A model generated the notes under the pieces. It was not told where the DNA came from, made no database searches, and worked only from the letters and a program-made list of their open reading frames with translations. A stretch of 64,000 nucleotides of DNA from Nitrospira sp. (lineage in GTDB: Bacteria > Nitrospirota > Thermodesulfovibrionia > Thermodesulfovibrionales > Dissulfurispiraceae): positions 1 through 64,000 of the forward strand of contig NSJL01000001.1 in assembly GCA_002634385.1 (NCBI GenBank). Reading direction: 5' to 3'. Shown piece by piece: positions 50,758 through 61,000 of the stretch. Both the position numbers and the translations under genes were made by a program. Positions within the stretch are counted from its first letter, which is position 1, and every line of letters starts with the position of its first letter.

Positions 50758-51693
50758 CTATTTCACCACCAGAACGGGGCAGGGAGCGTTCGTGATGACG
50801 CGCTCCGCAGTGCTTCCCATGATCGCCCTCTCGACCCCTTTCCATCCATGGCTTCCCATAACAATCAATTGGCTTTCCAGCATGCGTGCAACCTCTACGA
50901 TACTCTCCGGAGCCGCACCCTCCCTTACCAGGGAAGCGGCAGAGATACCGGAGGACAGGGCCTCGTTCCTTGCCTCCCCTATGATCCTCTCTGCCTCCCC
51001 ATGGAGGCTCTTTCGAATGGAACCGGTCCGGAGAAATTCCACCATTTCCTCATAGCGAGGGATTACATAGAGAACCGTAATGTCCGCCCCGTCACTCTTT
51101 GCCAGAGAGCATGCTCTCTGCAATGCCCTCCTGCTGGAGGCCGACCCGTCGAAGGGGACAAGAACGGACTCATAGCTGCCCGTGCAGTCGCTGCAGGGCT
51201 TCCTGACCACCATAACATCGCATGGGGCATCGAGTACGACCTGCGAGGTGACGCTCCCCATGAGCATTCTCCTTAATCCCTTCCTGCCGTGGGTGCCCAG
51301 GGCAATGAGGTCCGCTCCCCTTTCCCGCGCCATCGCCGTGATCACCTCCGGGGGATCTCCCTGGCAGATGACGGACTCGACCGCAATGCCGTACTCGGAG
51401 GAGACTTCTTCCTTCGCCTGGAAGCAAATCTTTCTGCCGAGATCAAACCGCTTTTCCAACTGCTCCGGCGCGGCACCGAACTCCTCCTCGTCGAAATAGA
51501 CGGCATGGACCATGATCACCTTCCCACCGTAACGGCGTGTCCGGAGGGACGCCTCGCGGAGCGCGGACCTGCTGAATTCGGAGCCATCGAAGGCAACGAG
51601 TATCGTCTTATACACCGCCTGTTCCGCTGCAGCGGCTGAAGCCGTTCCGCTTTGGTCCGGCATTTCACCAGCCCTGTCGTTCTCCGTACACAT
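50758..51693 (-). CDS. Tandem universal stress protein (two Usp domains)
   Basis: The 311-residue protein has two UspA domains. The first runs from YKTILVAFDGSEFSRSALRE to GTHGRKGLRRMLMGSVT, with G-x2-G-x9-G-S. The second runs from YESVLVPFDGSASSRRALQR to GSHGWKGVERAIMGSTAERV. Both halves keep the ATP-binding motif. It overlaps the end of the next gene upstream by one base (51693). Its context (sulfur exporter) suggests expression under sulfite or other stress. Confidence 0.9.
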   Translation of the reverse strand: MCTENDRAGEMPDQSGTASAAAAEQAVYKTILVAFDGSEFSRSALREASLRTRRYGGKVIMVHAVYFDEEEFGAAPEQLEKRFDLGRKICFQAKEEVSSEYGIAVESVICQGDPPEVITAMARERGADLIALGTHGRKGLRRMLMGSVTSQVVLDAPCDVMVVRKPCSDCTGSYESVLVPFDGSASSRRALQRACSLAKSDGADITVLYVIPRYEEMVEFLRTGSIRKSLHGEAERIIGEARNEALSSGISAASLVREGAAPESIVEVARMLESQLIVMGSHGWKGVERAIMGSTAERVITNAPCPVLVVK

Positions 51694-52481
51694 CAGTGCG
51701 CTCCCCCTCCTTTTCTAAACACCATTCCCACTCCGAAACCCGCACCCAAGGCCGCAAGGATGGAGAGCATGCCGTAAAGCCCCCCGTGGTACTTCGCCAT
51801 GTCCGCCAGGCGCTTTACCAGACCCACCTGCTCGACGGATACCTTCGTTTCAGCTGTTTGCACCACCTTTCCGTCCTTCACTGCGTAGACAGTTACCGTA
51901 TAGACACCAGGTGGCGCCTGGTAAGGCCATTGGATGAGGGTATAGTAATTACCTTTTCCGTTCTCATTCCGCACCAGTATCTTGCCGACCGATGCGGCAT
52001 AAAGCCCGGAATGCTCCTGGAACTTCACGAACTCTCCGAACCAGCGCGCCTTTTCTGCCCTATCGGCAACAGGCTTCATATCCGCGCGTTTTTCGAGAGC
52101 CTCGTATCCAAGGACATATTTTTCCCTGCCCTCCCTGCTTACGATTTCCCTGATCTCTCTCGTGCTGTGAAGGGAATAGACCTTCGGCACCTCCCCAATA
52201 TGCAGCGATCCTACGTTCATCCAGAGGAGCCCTGCCACTTTCCCTTTCTTCTTCAGGGTCTGCTCTCCCTCCGGCGAGGCGATCTTGATGATGAGATCGC
52301 AGCCGGGGTCCGCTGAGCCCCTTACGCTGACGGAACTTCCATGGTAAAAGAAGTCGATGCCTATCCTGTCATGATTGGCCGTCGCCGTCAGTTGGGCAGA
52401 AGCTTCTCCCGAAAGCAGTCCCACTGCTGACAGAGCACCACAGAGAAGCAGGATGCTGAACCATGGATTCGGGTGTTTCAT
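51693..52481 (-). CDS. TIGR02186-like exported membrane-anchored protein
   Basis: A signal peptide is followed by a beta-rich domain (LTATANHDRIGIDFFYHGSS, SADPGCDLIIKIASPEGEQT, WPYQAPPGVYTVTVYAVKDG) and one C-terminal membrane helix (GMLSILAALGAGFGVGMVF). TIGR02186-type proteins occur next to TauE/SafE transporters, as here, where the gene starts at the stop of that transporter gene (shared base 52481). It is thought to be an accessory of the exporter. Confidence 0.85.
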   Translation of the reverse strand: MKHPNPWFSILLLCGALSAVGLLSGEASAQLTATANHDRIGIDFFYHGSSVSVRGSADPGCDLIIKIASPEGEQTLKKKGKVAGLLWMNVGSLHIGEVPKVYSLHSTREIREIVSREGREKYVLGYEALEKRADMKPVADRAEKARWFGEFVKFQEHSGLYAASVGKILVRNENGKGNYYTLIQWPYQAPPGVYTVTVYAVKDGKVVQTAETKVSVEQVGLVKRLADMAKYHGGLYGMLSILAALGAGFGVGMVFRKGGGAH

Positions 52482-53398
52482 CAGTGTCCTCCCGATTGTC
52501 CCAGGAGCAGGGACGGCGTCATGGTGAGCTCTAGAATAATTTTAACCGTAACCGCCAGCACGATACAGGCAAGAATGATTTTAAGCTGTTCGCCTTTGAG
52601 CTTTCTCCCGAAAACGGCCCCGATCTGCGCTCCGAACGTGGAACCGATGAGAAGCAGCACCGCAAGGATGAAATCGACATTATGATTCGTATATGCCTGA
52701 AGGAACGTCACCTCGATACAGTTGAACAGTATCTGGAAAAGGCTTGTTCCCACCACAACATGCATGGGCATTCTCAGGATATACACCATTACCGGAACCA
52801 TGAGGAACCCGCCCCCCACCCCCATCACCGCGGCGAGGATACCTACAAACCCGCCGAAGAAGAGGGGGACCAGTACGGAATGGGTTACTCCCGACTTTTC
52901 GAAGCGGGTCTGCAGCGGAAGCGCCCGGAGAAATCTTGCAAGCCCCGAATCCCCTTCGGATTCCTCCGTGTCCTCCCCCTTCTGTCTCATGCTCCGGAGG
53001 CTCTCGATAAACATGTAGATCCCGACGATCCCGAGCATAAGCACATACGTCATCTTGATCACAAAATCCGCATTCCCCGTGGTATTGAGTATCTTAATCC
53101 CCTGAACGCCGATGAGCCCCCCGACAAAGCCGCCCGCAAGGAGGTACAGTCCCATTTTGAAGTCAACGTTCCCGACCTTCCAATGCGCATAGGTGCCTGA
53201 CGTTGATGCCGCAACGATTTGGTTCGAGTCCGTTGCCGCAGCGACCGTGGAAGGGATACCAAACATGATAAGGAGAGGGGTCATCAGAAAGCCGCCCCCA
53301 ACTCCAAAAAGACCCGAGAGCAGCCCCACGGCAAGGCCAAGCCCGACAGGAATGAGAATGTTGATACTGGTTAACGCGACCGGCAAATACAGATACAC
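52481..53398 (-). CDS. TauE/SafE-family sulfite/sulfonate exporter
   Basis: The 305-residue protein has about eight helices and the two TauE/SafE repeats: GLAVGLLSGLFGVGGGFLMT and FVGILAAVMGVGGGFLMVPV, each with the G-x-G-G-G-F motif. Members export sulfite, sulfoacetate or thiosulfate-like anions. Coupled to the TIGR02186-like gene. It fits a sulfur-processing organism that must remove sulfite. Confidence 0.88.
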   Translation of the reverse strand: MYLYLPVALTSINILIPVGLGLAVGLLSGLFGVGGGFLMTPLLIMFGIPSTVAAATDSNQIVAASTSGTYAHWKVGNVDFKMGLYLLAGGFVGGLIGVQGIKILNTTGNADFVIKMTYVLMLGIVGIYMFIESLRSMRQKGEDTEESEGDSGLARFLRALPLQTRFEKSGVTHSVLVPLFFGGFVGILAAVMGVGGGFLMVPVMVYILRMPMHVVVGTSLFQILFNCIEVTFLQAYTNHNVDFILAVLLLIGSTFGAQIGAVFGRKLKGEQLKIILACIVLAVTVKIILELTMTPSLLLGQSGGH

Positions 53399-53434
53399 GA
53401 ATCCTCCTTTCCTCCTTTTCTTAATGATTCCGCT

Positions 53435-53926
53435 TCAGGCAGCATAAACGCCTTTCGCCATGGTGACTACTGGTCTCGATGCCGTCCTCACCAGCCTGTT
53501 CAGCTCCCTCGCCTTCACTGCTCCGTCACCGGTAATGGAGGGGCTCAACAGGACCATGTCGATGCTCGTGTTCTGTCTGAGGATATTCTTTATCGCGGAA
53601 ACAATATCAGCAGCAGCAGCATTGAAATCGATCGGAATACCGGCACTCTGGCATTTCTGCTTCAGGGAGGACACCCTCGCATCATAGCTCTCCTGGTTAC
53701 TCCGGTAATCCTCTGCTATCATTTCCCGCGCGGTCTTGTGCTCATCGGCCTCCGCAAAGGCGACAACCGTCATCATATCCCCGATCTTTTCCATTACTTT
53801 CCTTTTATAAATCATTAATACAGAGATCCCTTCGTTCATGGCCTTCGCCAGGTCAATCGCGTAGGAAAACCCCTCACCAAACTTCTCATTGTGATAGGTA
53901 ACAAACAAAAGCTGTTTTTTTCTCAT
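53435..53926 (-). CDS. UspA-like stress protein, divergent
   Basis: The 163-residue protein has a Usp-like Rossmann fold: KKQLLFVTYHNEKFGEGFSY, ISVLMIYKRKVMEKIGD, DMVLLSPSITGDGAVKARE and SRPVVTMAKG. The ATP-binding loop G-x2-G-x9-G-S is not clear. It precedes the TauE/SafE gene and may be cotranscribed. The 259-bp gap 53927-54185 upstream has no gene I can support. Confidence 0.65.
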   Translation of the reverse strand: MRKKQLLFVTYHNEKFGEGFSYAIDLAKAMNEGISVLMIYKRKVMEKIGDMMTVVAFAEADEHKTAREMIAEDYRSNQESYDARVSSLKQKCQSAGIPIDFNAAAADIVSAIKNILRQNTSIDMVLLSPSITGDGAVKARELNRLVRTASRPVVTMAKGVYAA

Positions 53927-54185
53927 TGCTCCCCCTTTCTCCCCTACAAAAGCAAAAGCGATACCAGAACATAACTAGCTGTTTTTATTTATTTATTAAG
54001 AATTGAGAGAAGAGCGTACTGTTTCATATTTGAACAGCACTGAACGCTTCGCTCTGCATAAATCTCTGCTGAAGGGGAAAACCATGCGGATATCCCGCAA
54101 AGCAAAAGGTCTTGAGGAAAAGGGTACTGAAGGGCCGGAAGCGTTCAGATATGAAACAACACGGAACAAAAGAAGGCAAAAAGAG

Positions 54186-54740
54186 CTATTCGCGATTCTT
54201 GAGAATATTCTCTATGATGGTAAGCCGCGAATGAGCGTTTTTCCAGATGACCACGATAGAGCTGTCCGGAATGCTTCTCCATGCCTGCCGGGTAGGCTTG
54301 AAAAGGTGAGCCTCCGTGGGAATTCCATATTTCGCCACGATAGGTTCAATATCCTGTCCCACGTAGATCATCCCCTCGGGAACAAAACCGTAATAGACAA
54401 ATTCCGCTTTATATTTCCACAGGATCTGACCATCCCGAAAGATCGTGAGCAGATCGTCGTACACCCTGAACAGCTCCTCTTCCCTTCCAGGCATTACCGT
54501 CCTCTTCAGCAGCGAAACCTCTTCGGACAGTTGATGGAGAGCCTCTCCGAAGAGCTGATATCCCGCTCCGGAATCGATGGCCCTCATCACCTCATGGGCG
54601 GCCCGGTCCGCCCCTTCAAATTTCTTTCCGTCAAAAGGCGAAGAGCAGGAAAAGGCGAAGAGGCAGAAGAAGAGCAGAAGCAAGGGGAAAAAAGCTCTGA
54701 CCGGAGACAGACAGGGACCGTTTCGTTCAGCTTCGCTCAT
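54186..54740 (-). CDS. Lipoprotein, unknown
   Basis: A signal peptide with the lipobox AFSCSS (Cys about 32) precedes a helical domain (AHEVMRAIDSGAGYQLFGEA, LHQLSEEVSLLKRTVMPGRE) and a C-terminal part (VPEGMIYVGQDIEPIVAKYG). I recognise no family. It overlaps the end of the sigma-54 regulator gene by 14 bp and could be an accessory envelope protein of that two-component system. Confidence 0.75.
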   Translation of the reverse strand: MSEAERNGPCLSPVRAFFPLLLLFFCLFAFSCSSPFDGKKFEGADRAAHEVMRAIDSGAGYQLFGEALHQLSEEVSLLKRTVMPGREEELFRVYDDLLTIFRDGQILWKYKAEFVYYGFVPEGMIYVGQDIEPIVAKYGIPTEAHLFKPTRQAWRSIPDSSIVVIWKNAHSRLTIIENILKNRE

Positions 54741-56079
54741 CGGGGATCAGATCCTCTTTCAGAATCCTCCACAAGCTTGTCCTCGATATGCCCAGGAGCT
54801 CCGCAGCTTTCGATTTGTTGCCTCCCACCATCTCCACCACTTTCTCCGCATACTCCCTGTTCAGCTCGTCAATTGTTTTGATTTTGTCGGGCTCGATAGT
54901 CTCGATCTGGTACAGGGTAAGGCTTTGGGGGAGACTTTCCGGAGTAATCAGGGAGCTCTTCTCGAGAATAACGGCCCTTTCGATAATATTTTCGAGCTCA
55001 CGCACATTCCCGGGGAAGCGGTAATGGAGGAGGATGTCCATTGCCTGCTTCGAAAAACCGGTGATTCTCTTATTGGCTTTCGGAAGATGCTTCTGGAGAA
55101 AATAGGTGCTGAGGGGCTCGATATCCTCCCTCCTGTCCCGCAGGGGAGAGATAAAAATCTCCATGACGTTCAACCGGTAATAGAGGTCCTCCCTGAACTT
55201 CCCTTCCGCAATAAGCTTCTTCACCTGCTGGTTCGTAGCCGCGATAAAGCGCACATCCACCCTGATGGGCCGTGTTCCTCCCACACGATAGAATTCCCCC
55301 TCTTCGATCACTTTGAGGAGCTTTGCCTGGAGATTGGTAGCTATTTCCGCTATCTCGTCGAGAAAGAGGGTGCCGGTATCGGCGATCTCCACCAGTCCCT
55401 GTTTCGTCCTGACCGCCCCGGTGAAGGCGCCCTTTTCGTGACCGAAGAGCTCGCTGGCGAGGAGCTCTTCGGTGAGTGTCGCGCAGTTGATCGAGAGAAA
55501 AGGCATGTTCTGCCTTCTGCTGGTGAAGTGGATGATCTTGGCCAGAAGGCTCTTTCCCACTCCCGTCTCTCCGGTGAGGAGAATGTTGCAATCAGAATTA
55601 TGGATCCCCTCGATAACCTCCAGGATCTTGAGCATGCTCCCGCTCCGCGCGATGAGGGAGACTTTCCTGTTCATGCCGAAGTAGGCCTTAAGAGCGACAT
55701 TCTCTTTCCTGAGAAGCTTCCGCTCATGGATATTCTTTACCTTGATAATCAGCTCGTCCAGGTCGAAGGGCTTGGTGATGTACTCATAGGCTCCCTTCTT
55801 AATGGCCTCTACGGCTGAGCCAATGCTCCCGTAGCCGGTAATGATCAGCACCTCGATCTCCGGGTGCTTCTCCTTTACCTTCTCCAGGAGCTCGATGCCG
55901 CTCATTTCAGGCATTTTGATATCGGTAATCAATACATCGAAATGATCACCCTCCACCTGGTCAAGCGCTTCCCGGCCGTTCCGTACGCCCACCACCTCGT
56001 ACCCCTCCTTCTTCAGGGTATATACCAGGTGTTTCAGTGTAATCTCTTCGTCCTCGGCAATCAGGATTTTAAATCTCAT
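54727..56079 (-). CDS. NtrC/ZraR-like sigma-54 response regulator (second)
   Basis: The 450-residue protein has a receiver ([33 protein letters not shown]), an AAA+ domain with GETGVGKS Walker A, GAFTGA and [16 protein letters not shown], and a Fis-type helix-turn-helix ([20 protein letters not shown]). Its start overlaps the kinase stop by 11 bp. The pair resembles ZraSR/AtoSC-type systems; its targets are unknown. Confidence 0.92.
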   Translation of the reverse strand: MRFKILIAEDEEITLKHLVYTLKKEGYEVVGVRNGREALDQVEGDHFDVLITDIKMPEMSGIELLEKVKEKHPEIEVLIITGYGSIGSAVEAIKKGAYEYITKPFDLDELIIKVKNIHERKLLRKENVALKAYFGMNRKVSLIARSGSMLKILEVIEGIHNSDCNILLTGETGVGKSLLAKIIHFTSRRQNMPFLSINCATLTEELLASELFGHEKGAFTGAVRTKQGLVEIADTGTLFLDEIAEIATNLQAKLLKVIEEGEFYRVGGTRPIRVDVRFIAATNQQVKKLIAEGKFREDLYYRLNVMEIFISPLRDRREDIEPLSTYFLQKHLPKANKRITGFSKQAMDILLHYRFPGNVRELENIIERAVILEKSSLITPESLPQSLTLYQIETIEPDKIKTIDELNREYAEKVVEMVGGNKSKAAELLGISRTSLWRILKEDLIPDERS

Positions 56080-57634
56080 GCTCCTCCCCAGTCACCGGCA
56101 GAGTGATTGTGAAAGTGGTTCCTCTGCCCTCTCCGCTCTCCGCTTCGATATCACCGCCGTGCTTCTTGATGATATTGAAAACAATGGCAAGGCCAAGGCC
56201 TGTTCCTTTGTCCTTTGTCGTAAAAAAGGGCTCAAAAATTTTTTCTGCGGCATCAGAAGGCATTCCCCGGCCGGTATCCGCTATTTTTATCATAACATGG
56301 TCGCTCCCCCTCTCCGATATCACCTTCAGCTCTCCCCTTCCGGACATTGCCTGTACCGCGTTGGTAAAAAGGTTGATGAATACCCGCTCCATCTGCCCGG
56401 GATCGACCTCCACCGCGATGCCGCCGGGTTTCGAATCCACCGACAGGCGGACCCCCTCCGTATTCATTGTGGCACTGACAAGGCGGTAGGCACCCGCGAT
56501 AATCTCGCCGAGATCCACCTGCTGCTTCCGGGGCTCCCGTCCGCGGGCGAATTCGAGAAGATCCTCCACAATCCGCTTTACCCGCACCGTTTGGCTCACA
56601 ATATCCCCTACTATCTCCTGTACGAATCCGGGGCAGGAGTCGCCCGTCTCCTTCACCAGCATCTGCGCTGATAGGTTTATATTATTCAGTGGATTGTTGA
56701 GCTCATGGGCCACCCCTGCCGCCAGGGTGCCGATAGCCGCCAGCTTTTTTGTACGGAGGAGCTCTTTACTCTTTCTTGCAAGCTGCTCCTCCATGGTGTT
56801 GAATTTCTGAATGAGCAGCCCCACTTCATCATTGCTGCCCCACTTCGTCACCACGGACATGGGGGAGAACTCCCCCTTCCCCGTCTTCTCCACCACATCG
56901 ATAAGCAGGCGCAGACGGCTCACCACATTGCTGCTGATCAAGAAAAGGGTTCCTATCCCCACAATGAAGAAAAGGGGTATCAATACTACCAGGGCAATTT
57001 GCGAAATATGGATAAAACGGTCTACATTCGCCCGGGCCGCGCTGTCGAGCTCTTTGGAAATTGTCAGCACTTCTTCCCCCATTTTCCTGAGGGCGTTCGT
57101 TTCGGCATCGAGCCGGTAGAGCCCGCGCACCAGCTTGTGGTCCGGCGGGAGCAGGAACATATCTTGTAGGAGCTCCGCCGTCTGAAAAGGCCTGTCGAGA
57201 AAAGCCGATTTCATGAAAGGGAGCACCCGGGCATAGTGCCGGTACCGGGGACTGATTCTATCGAACTCGGCGTTCAGTTCCCCGACGGACTCCTCGATAC
57301 TCCCAAACCTCCGGCCGTATTCCCGTATGCGCAGTTTCAGGATGGAGAGATTTCCCGTCTTGTCCTGTGGCAGGCTGGCGTCAAGGAGTACCTCAAGCTC
57401 TCCGAGATACCGGTGGATAGCGGCGGACTCCTCCTCGGCTTTCGGTGTGCCGTAAAGGAAAAAGTTTTTCTCGTGTCTTCTCAACTGGAGGGATTTATTC
57501 CGCAGGGTATCGGCAAGCTCCAGGGAGCGGACTTCCTTCTTGATCTCAACAAAATTGACGAATTCGAAGATAGCGAGGAGCGCAATGACGGATGCACTGA
57601 TGATAAAGCCGAGGGCTATTTTCTTTCTGAGCGA
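56069..57634 (-). CDS. Sensor histidine kinase with four-helix periplasmic sensor and HAMP
   Basis: Two membrane helices ([20 protein letters not shown] and [20 protein letters not shown]) enclose a long helical sensor of about 160 residues. A HAMP segment, a HisKA domain with His in [14 protein letters not shown], and a HATPase domain ([39 protein letters not shown]) follow. ATG 57634 begins the first helix. It forms a two-component pair with the downstream regulator. Confidence 0.9.
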   Translation of the reverse strand, partial: SLRKKIALGFIISASVIALLAIFEFVNFVEIKKEVRSLELADTLRNKSLQLRRHEKNFFLYGTPKAEEESAAIHRYLGELEVLLDASLPQDKTGNLSILKLRIREYGRRFGSIEESVGELNAEFDRISPRYRHYARVLPFMKSAFLDRPFQTAELLQDMFLLPPDHKLVRGLYRLDAETNALRKMGEEVLTISKELDSAARANVDRFIHISQIALVVLIPLFFIVGIGTLFLISSNVVSRLRLLIDVVEKTGKGEFSPMSVVTKWGSNDEVGLLIQKFNTMEEQLARKSKELLRTKKLAAIGTLAAGVAHELNNPLNNINLSAQMLVKETGDSCPGFVQEIVGDIVSQTVRVKRIVEDLLEFARGREPRKQQVDLGEIIAGAYRLVSATMNTEGVRLSVDSKPGGIAVEVDPGQMERVFINLFTNAVQAMSGRGELKVISERGSDHVMIKIADTGRGMPSDAAEKIFEPFFTTKDKGTGLGLAIVFNIIKKHGGDIEAESGEGRGTTFTITLPVTGEEHEI

Positions 57635-57731
57635 CATAAAAGTAAGAAAACACAGCAAACAGGGAAAAGTAAAGAAAAGGCGCCAGGGTGTGCAGGCAGA
57701 CGGGGTTCGTAGCGAGGCCGCCGCTCTCCCC

Positions 57732-59405
57732 TCAATCGTACACTTTTGCCTGCTTTACTTTCTTGATGAGAGTGACGCGCGTCCTGTCCCCCACCCGTTC
57801 CACCTTCACCTCGTCCATGATGGAGCGCAGGAGCTTTACACTCCCTTCCCTCTTGTGTCCGGAATTGAGCTTCTCCTCGATGGACTGCGCCTCCGCCGCG
57901 GCGGGGTCGAAAAACTTTCCGGGACTCTCAATGGTGACAACTGCCCTACCGGAAGAAATGGTGAAGGTGAGGAAGATTTTTTTCTCCTGGCTCCCGCTGT
58001 GCTCCATGGCGTTGACACACGATTCGATGAGGGCTACCTGGAGGTGGCGTATCTCTTCAGGTTTCAGGTGCATATTCCTGCCGATCTGCTCCATGGCGCG
58101 CGCAGCAACCAACTCCGCATCCGCGTCTATCGGAATAGTCATCTCGAAAGAGGAGGAAGTACTCTGTGTTCCGTATTTCGCCCCGATGAACTCACGCACA
58201 GCCTCCCTTCCCTCGACTTCCCGCCTATGGAGCAGGGAGATAAAGTCGCGGAAGACATTGTCTTTTACTACCCTGAAACCCAATCCCGGATGCACGACGC
58301 CTGAAGACCGTATTCCTTCAAGCACCCCGTTCAGCATTCTCTCCGGAATCCCCAGGACACGGGAGAAGCTCGCAGCATCAAGCAACTCGCCATCCTGCCT
58401 GAGAGAGTGCACGAGAAGCTCCAGGGATATTTTCCGCTGCCCCACCTCCGGAAGAAACTCAGCGAGGATCGAGGTCCAGTAGAAGGCGGTCTCTCCCTCG
58501 GCAATCTCCCGGCCATAGCACTCCCATAGGTCCTTCTCGAGGAGTTCCTTCTTCTGCGCCTTCCCCAATGCCCTTGCCATGTTCCGAAGATACAGGGGAC
58601 TTCCCTCCAGACAGCGAAGAAGAGGGAAGAGGGTCTCCTTGTGCACCCTGATCTCCTGCGCTGCACAGAGGGAGGAGATCAGGGAGAAGGAAGCATCGTC
58701 GGAAAGCGGTCCCAGGGTCATCCTCACCACCCTGCTCCTCAGAGAGGGATCCCCGAACAGCGATTCGAGCAGCGTCTGCGGGGAACCGGTAATGATGTGG
58801 GGACACTGGGGGGCGCTCAGCACCTCACCGAAGAGGCTCGCCAGCCCGGGAGCATCGCCCGGAACCTCCTCATAGAGCCGCGCAGTCAGGGGGAAGTCAT
58901 CCAGCATGACCAGCACCGTTTTTCCGGTTTTGGCCGCAACGGTCACCGGGGCGGAAAGGGCGGCCAGAATCTGGGCATGGATATCGCTCCCCCTCAGGAT
59001 CTCCTCGAAATCATCAATACAATTGATGACCCAGCCGAGCTTAAGGGAGGAAATGAGGGGAAAAAGACGGTTGAAAGAGACACCCATCCCCTCCGCAAGG
59101 GACGGGTCCCGCCGTATATAGGCAAGGAATTGCCTGATAAAGCGGGAGAAATAGTCCCGGGCAAAGTGGGTGATTTTCAGGTTTGCCGTACGGAAGGAGT
59201 AATAAAAGGGAACGACATTCCTGTCCTCCCAGAAAAAAGTGCGGTGGACCTGTTTCAGGAGCTCGGTCTTGCCGATGCCCCGGGAGCCTCCCAGGAGAAG
59301 AGTGCTCCCCGGGGGAGCACCTCCGGATTCGGCCAGATGAACCAAGGTGCCGCATTCGTTCTCCCTGCTGACGAAGTCCCCGGAAGGAAGCGCACGGAAC
59401 GGCAT
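57732..59405 (-). CDS. STAND-like ATPase fused to RsbW-type HATPase
   Basis: The N-terminal 400 residues form a P-loop ATPase with Walker A GGSRGIGKTE (about residue 39) and a Walker B-like VLVMLDDFPL. The C-terminal 140 residues are a HATPase_c of the anti-sigma/serine-kinase type (QVALIESCVNAMEHSGSQEK, IESPGKFFDPAA). Such a fusion is unusual; I know no named family. It might regulate an anti-sigma or phosphosignal pathway through ATP sensing. It stands alone between the kinase gene and a CBM9-like gene. Confidence 0.8.
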   Translation of the reverse strand: MPFRALPSGDFVSRENECGTLVHLAESGGAPPGSTLLLGGSRGIGKTELLKQVHRTFFWEDRNVVPFYYSFRTANLKITHFARDYFSRFIRQFLAYIRRDPSLAEGMGVSFNRLFPLISSLKLGWVINCIDDFEEILRGSDIHAQILAALSAPVTVAAKTGKTVLVMLDDFPLTARLYEEVPGDAPGLASLFGEVLSAPQCPHIITGSPQTLLESLFGDPSLRSRVVRMTLGPLSDDASFSLISSLCAAQEIRVHKETLFPLLRCLEGSPLYLRNMARALGKAQKKELLEKDLWECYGREIAEGETAFYWTSILAEFLPEVGQRKISLELLVHSLRQDGELLDAASFSRVLGIPERMLNGVLEGIRSSGVVHPGLGFRVVKDNVFRDFISLLHRREVEGREAVREFIGAKYGTQSTSSSFEMTIPIDADAELVAARAMEQIGRNMHLKPEEIRHLQVALIESCVNAMEHSGSQEKKIFLTFTISSGRAVVTIESPGKFFDPAAAEAQSIEEKLNSGHKREGSVKLLRSIMDEVKVERVGDRTRVTLIKKVKQAKVYD

Positions 59406-59603
59406 CAGAAGTCACCCTCTCTTACGATATGACAGACAGAACTGTTCCCTCCTGCTTCAGAACGATGCATGGCCTCTCCGTACGGTAGTTTGAAAGAAAT
59501 CTCACTCATTATACCAGATCGGAAACCCGTTTTGTGTTGAGAAAAACGCATACCTCCTCCCGGCGAGGAAGGGATATTTTGCAGGGGACCCGAGGGGCTC
59601 CCC

Positions 59604-60293
59604 TCAACGGAACAGCAGGGTTCCGAAACAGTGGGGAAGGTGGAAATTCAGGGCATCCACGGGGGACCAGGCAGCCCAATGGGGATGGGAAGTGCCGTCG
59701 CCGCACTTATAGAAATTGGCGCGCCATCGGGTGCCGGGCAGCTCCCCCAGGGGACCGGTGTACTTTTCGAGAAGGGAAAAGGGGATAAAGAATTCCAATG
59801 TCCACGAGACCGCCTCCGCTATTTCCGGATCGATAAAAGCGGGCATCGAATGATAGATTTCCACCTGCCTCCCGTCTCTCTCCGGAATTCCGGCATACTC
59901 CCGAAATCCCTCCGAAGTCCGGGTCGGATCGGTGATATAGCTGCAGAGGAGAGCTCCTCCGCAGTTGAATTCGAAGTTGAAATATCCCGTGTCTGCTCGG
60001 GAGCGAACGAAGAACTCCACGCAGCTGTCCCTGTAGACAGGGTCCATGTAGCGGGAATGCACACAGCGTATATATCTGTCCTCGACGGAAAAGATACCGA
60101 AAAGGCCGTCGTCATCATAAAGCAGTTTGACGCGGGTCCGGGGACGATGCACGCTGCTCTCTGGGCGGAAACAGGCGACTTCAAGGAACTCCACCCCATT
60201 CCATGCAAAGCCGTCCCATGCGCCCTTCATTTCGGGTCGGGCACGCGCCCGTTGTACAACGTATTCTCTCCCCGTCTCTCCGGTACTCCCCAT
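59604..60293 (-). CDS. CBM9-like carbohydrate-binding protein, cytosolic
   Basis: The 229-residue protein matches the CBM9-like fold: WNGVEFLEVACFRPESSV, LLYDDDGLFGIFSVEDRYIR, DSCVEFFVRSRADTGYFNFE and WTLEFFIPFSLLEKY. No signal peptide is present and no enzyme domain is joined. The start is uncertain. Uses in such free-standing proteins are unknown; sugar or glycan binding is the family inference. Confidence 0.7.
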   Translation of the reverse strand: MGSTGETGREYVVQRARARPEMKGAWDGFAWNGVEFLEVACFRPESSVHRPRTRVKLLYDDDGLFGIFSVEDRYIRCVHSRYMDPVYRDSCVEFFVRSRADTGYFNFEFNCGGALLCSYITDPTRTSEGFREYAGIPERDGRQVEIYHSMPAFIDPEIAEAVSWTLEFFIPFSLLEKYTGPLGELPGTRWRANFYKCGDGTSHPHWAAWSPVDALNFHLPHCFGTLLFR

Positions 60294-60990
60294 ATTTCCG
60301 TACCTCCGCTCTCCGTATTCACCCTACCTGTTCTTTCATGAATTATACAACTTCAACAAAAGGTATTGAAATCAAGTACGCTGTATAATGCACCCTCTCA
60401 TAATGCGCTCTCCTTCGTGTAAGGGAGGGGCAGGGGAATAACAAGGAAAGGTAGAGGTAAAGGGAGAGAGGAAGACAGAAGAGAAAGATAGGTGATACAG
60501 AGTCTCGTATCCTCCGGGGAGCGGCACCCCTGACTTCTCCCCTTCCGTCTCTACCGCTCCCTTCTCTTTTCCTCTGTCGTCATCCCGGCGGATCCTCTGA
60601 GCCGGGATCCATTCCTTTGAATAAGGAACTGGACCCCGGCTTTCGCCGGGGTGACGGAAAGAGGAGGGACTATGGCTCTCGCCGGGGTGACGGAGTAGAG
60701 GGGCTCCGGCTTTCTCCCTGTAGTGACGGACTCCGAAAGGGAGCGTGTGTGTGGGGGCATGGGGGAGGGCTCTTTCTGCAGAGAGCGTCTGAAATATCGG
60801 AGGGGACAGGTAACGCCCTGTCCCCCTTGTATGCTTGAAGAGAAAACGGATTATTATCATGAACATGCGATGCACTGAGAACAGGGAAGAATTCGCTCGC
60901 AAAGAAGGAGGACTCCCCCTGCCCCACACCCAAGGATCCCTATTCAGAAGCAAGCAACGCCATGAAGAGTGAAAAACAAAAAGCAGCCTT
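60294..60990. other. Gene-free stretch with repeats
   Basis: No reading frame here has any recognisable family or signal peptide. The region carries a repeat unit (60579-60730) and, at its right end, the terminator of the 60991 gene. A T- and C-rich tract lies near 60340-60560. Confidence 0.5.
60579..60730. repeat. Dispersed GTCATCCCGGCG / CGCCGGGGTGACG repeat cluster
   Basis: GTCATCCCGGCG faces CGCCGGGGTGACGG, and the latter appears twice; TGTAGTGACGGA at the end is a decayed copy. Such units are a frequent intergenic repeat in genomes of this kind. The middle holds CGGGATCCA and TGGACCCCG as inner arms. Confidence 0.65.
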
Positions 60991-61000
60991 TTACCTGCTT
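60972..61000 (-). terminator. Rho-independent terminator of the 60991-61902 gene
   Basis: On the minus strand AAGCAG-GTAAAAGG-CTGCTT is followed by TTTGTTTTT. The stop codon is in the loop, so the terminator overlaps the end of the gene. Confidence 0.7.

Noticed and set aside
60294-60990. CRISPR array in the repeat region
   Set aside because: The repeats are few, inverted and unequally spaced, without uniform spacers; they are dispersed palindromic repeats.
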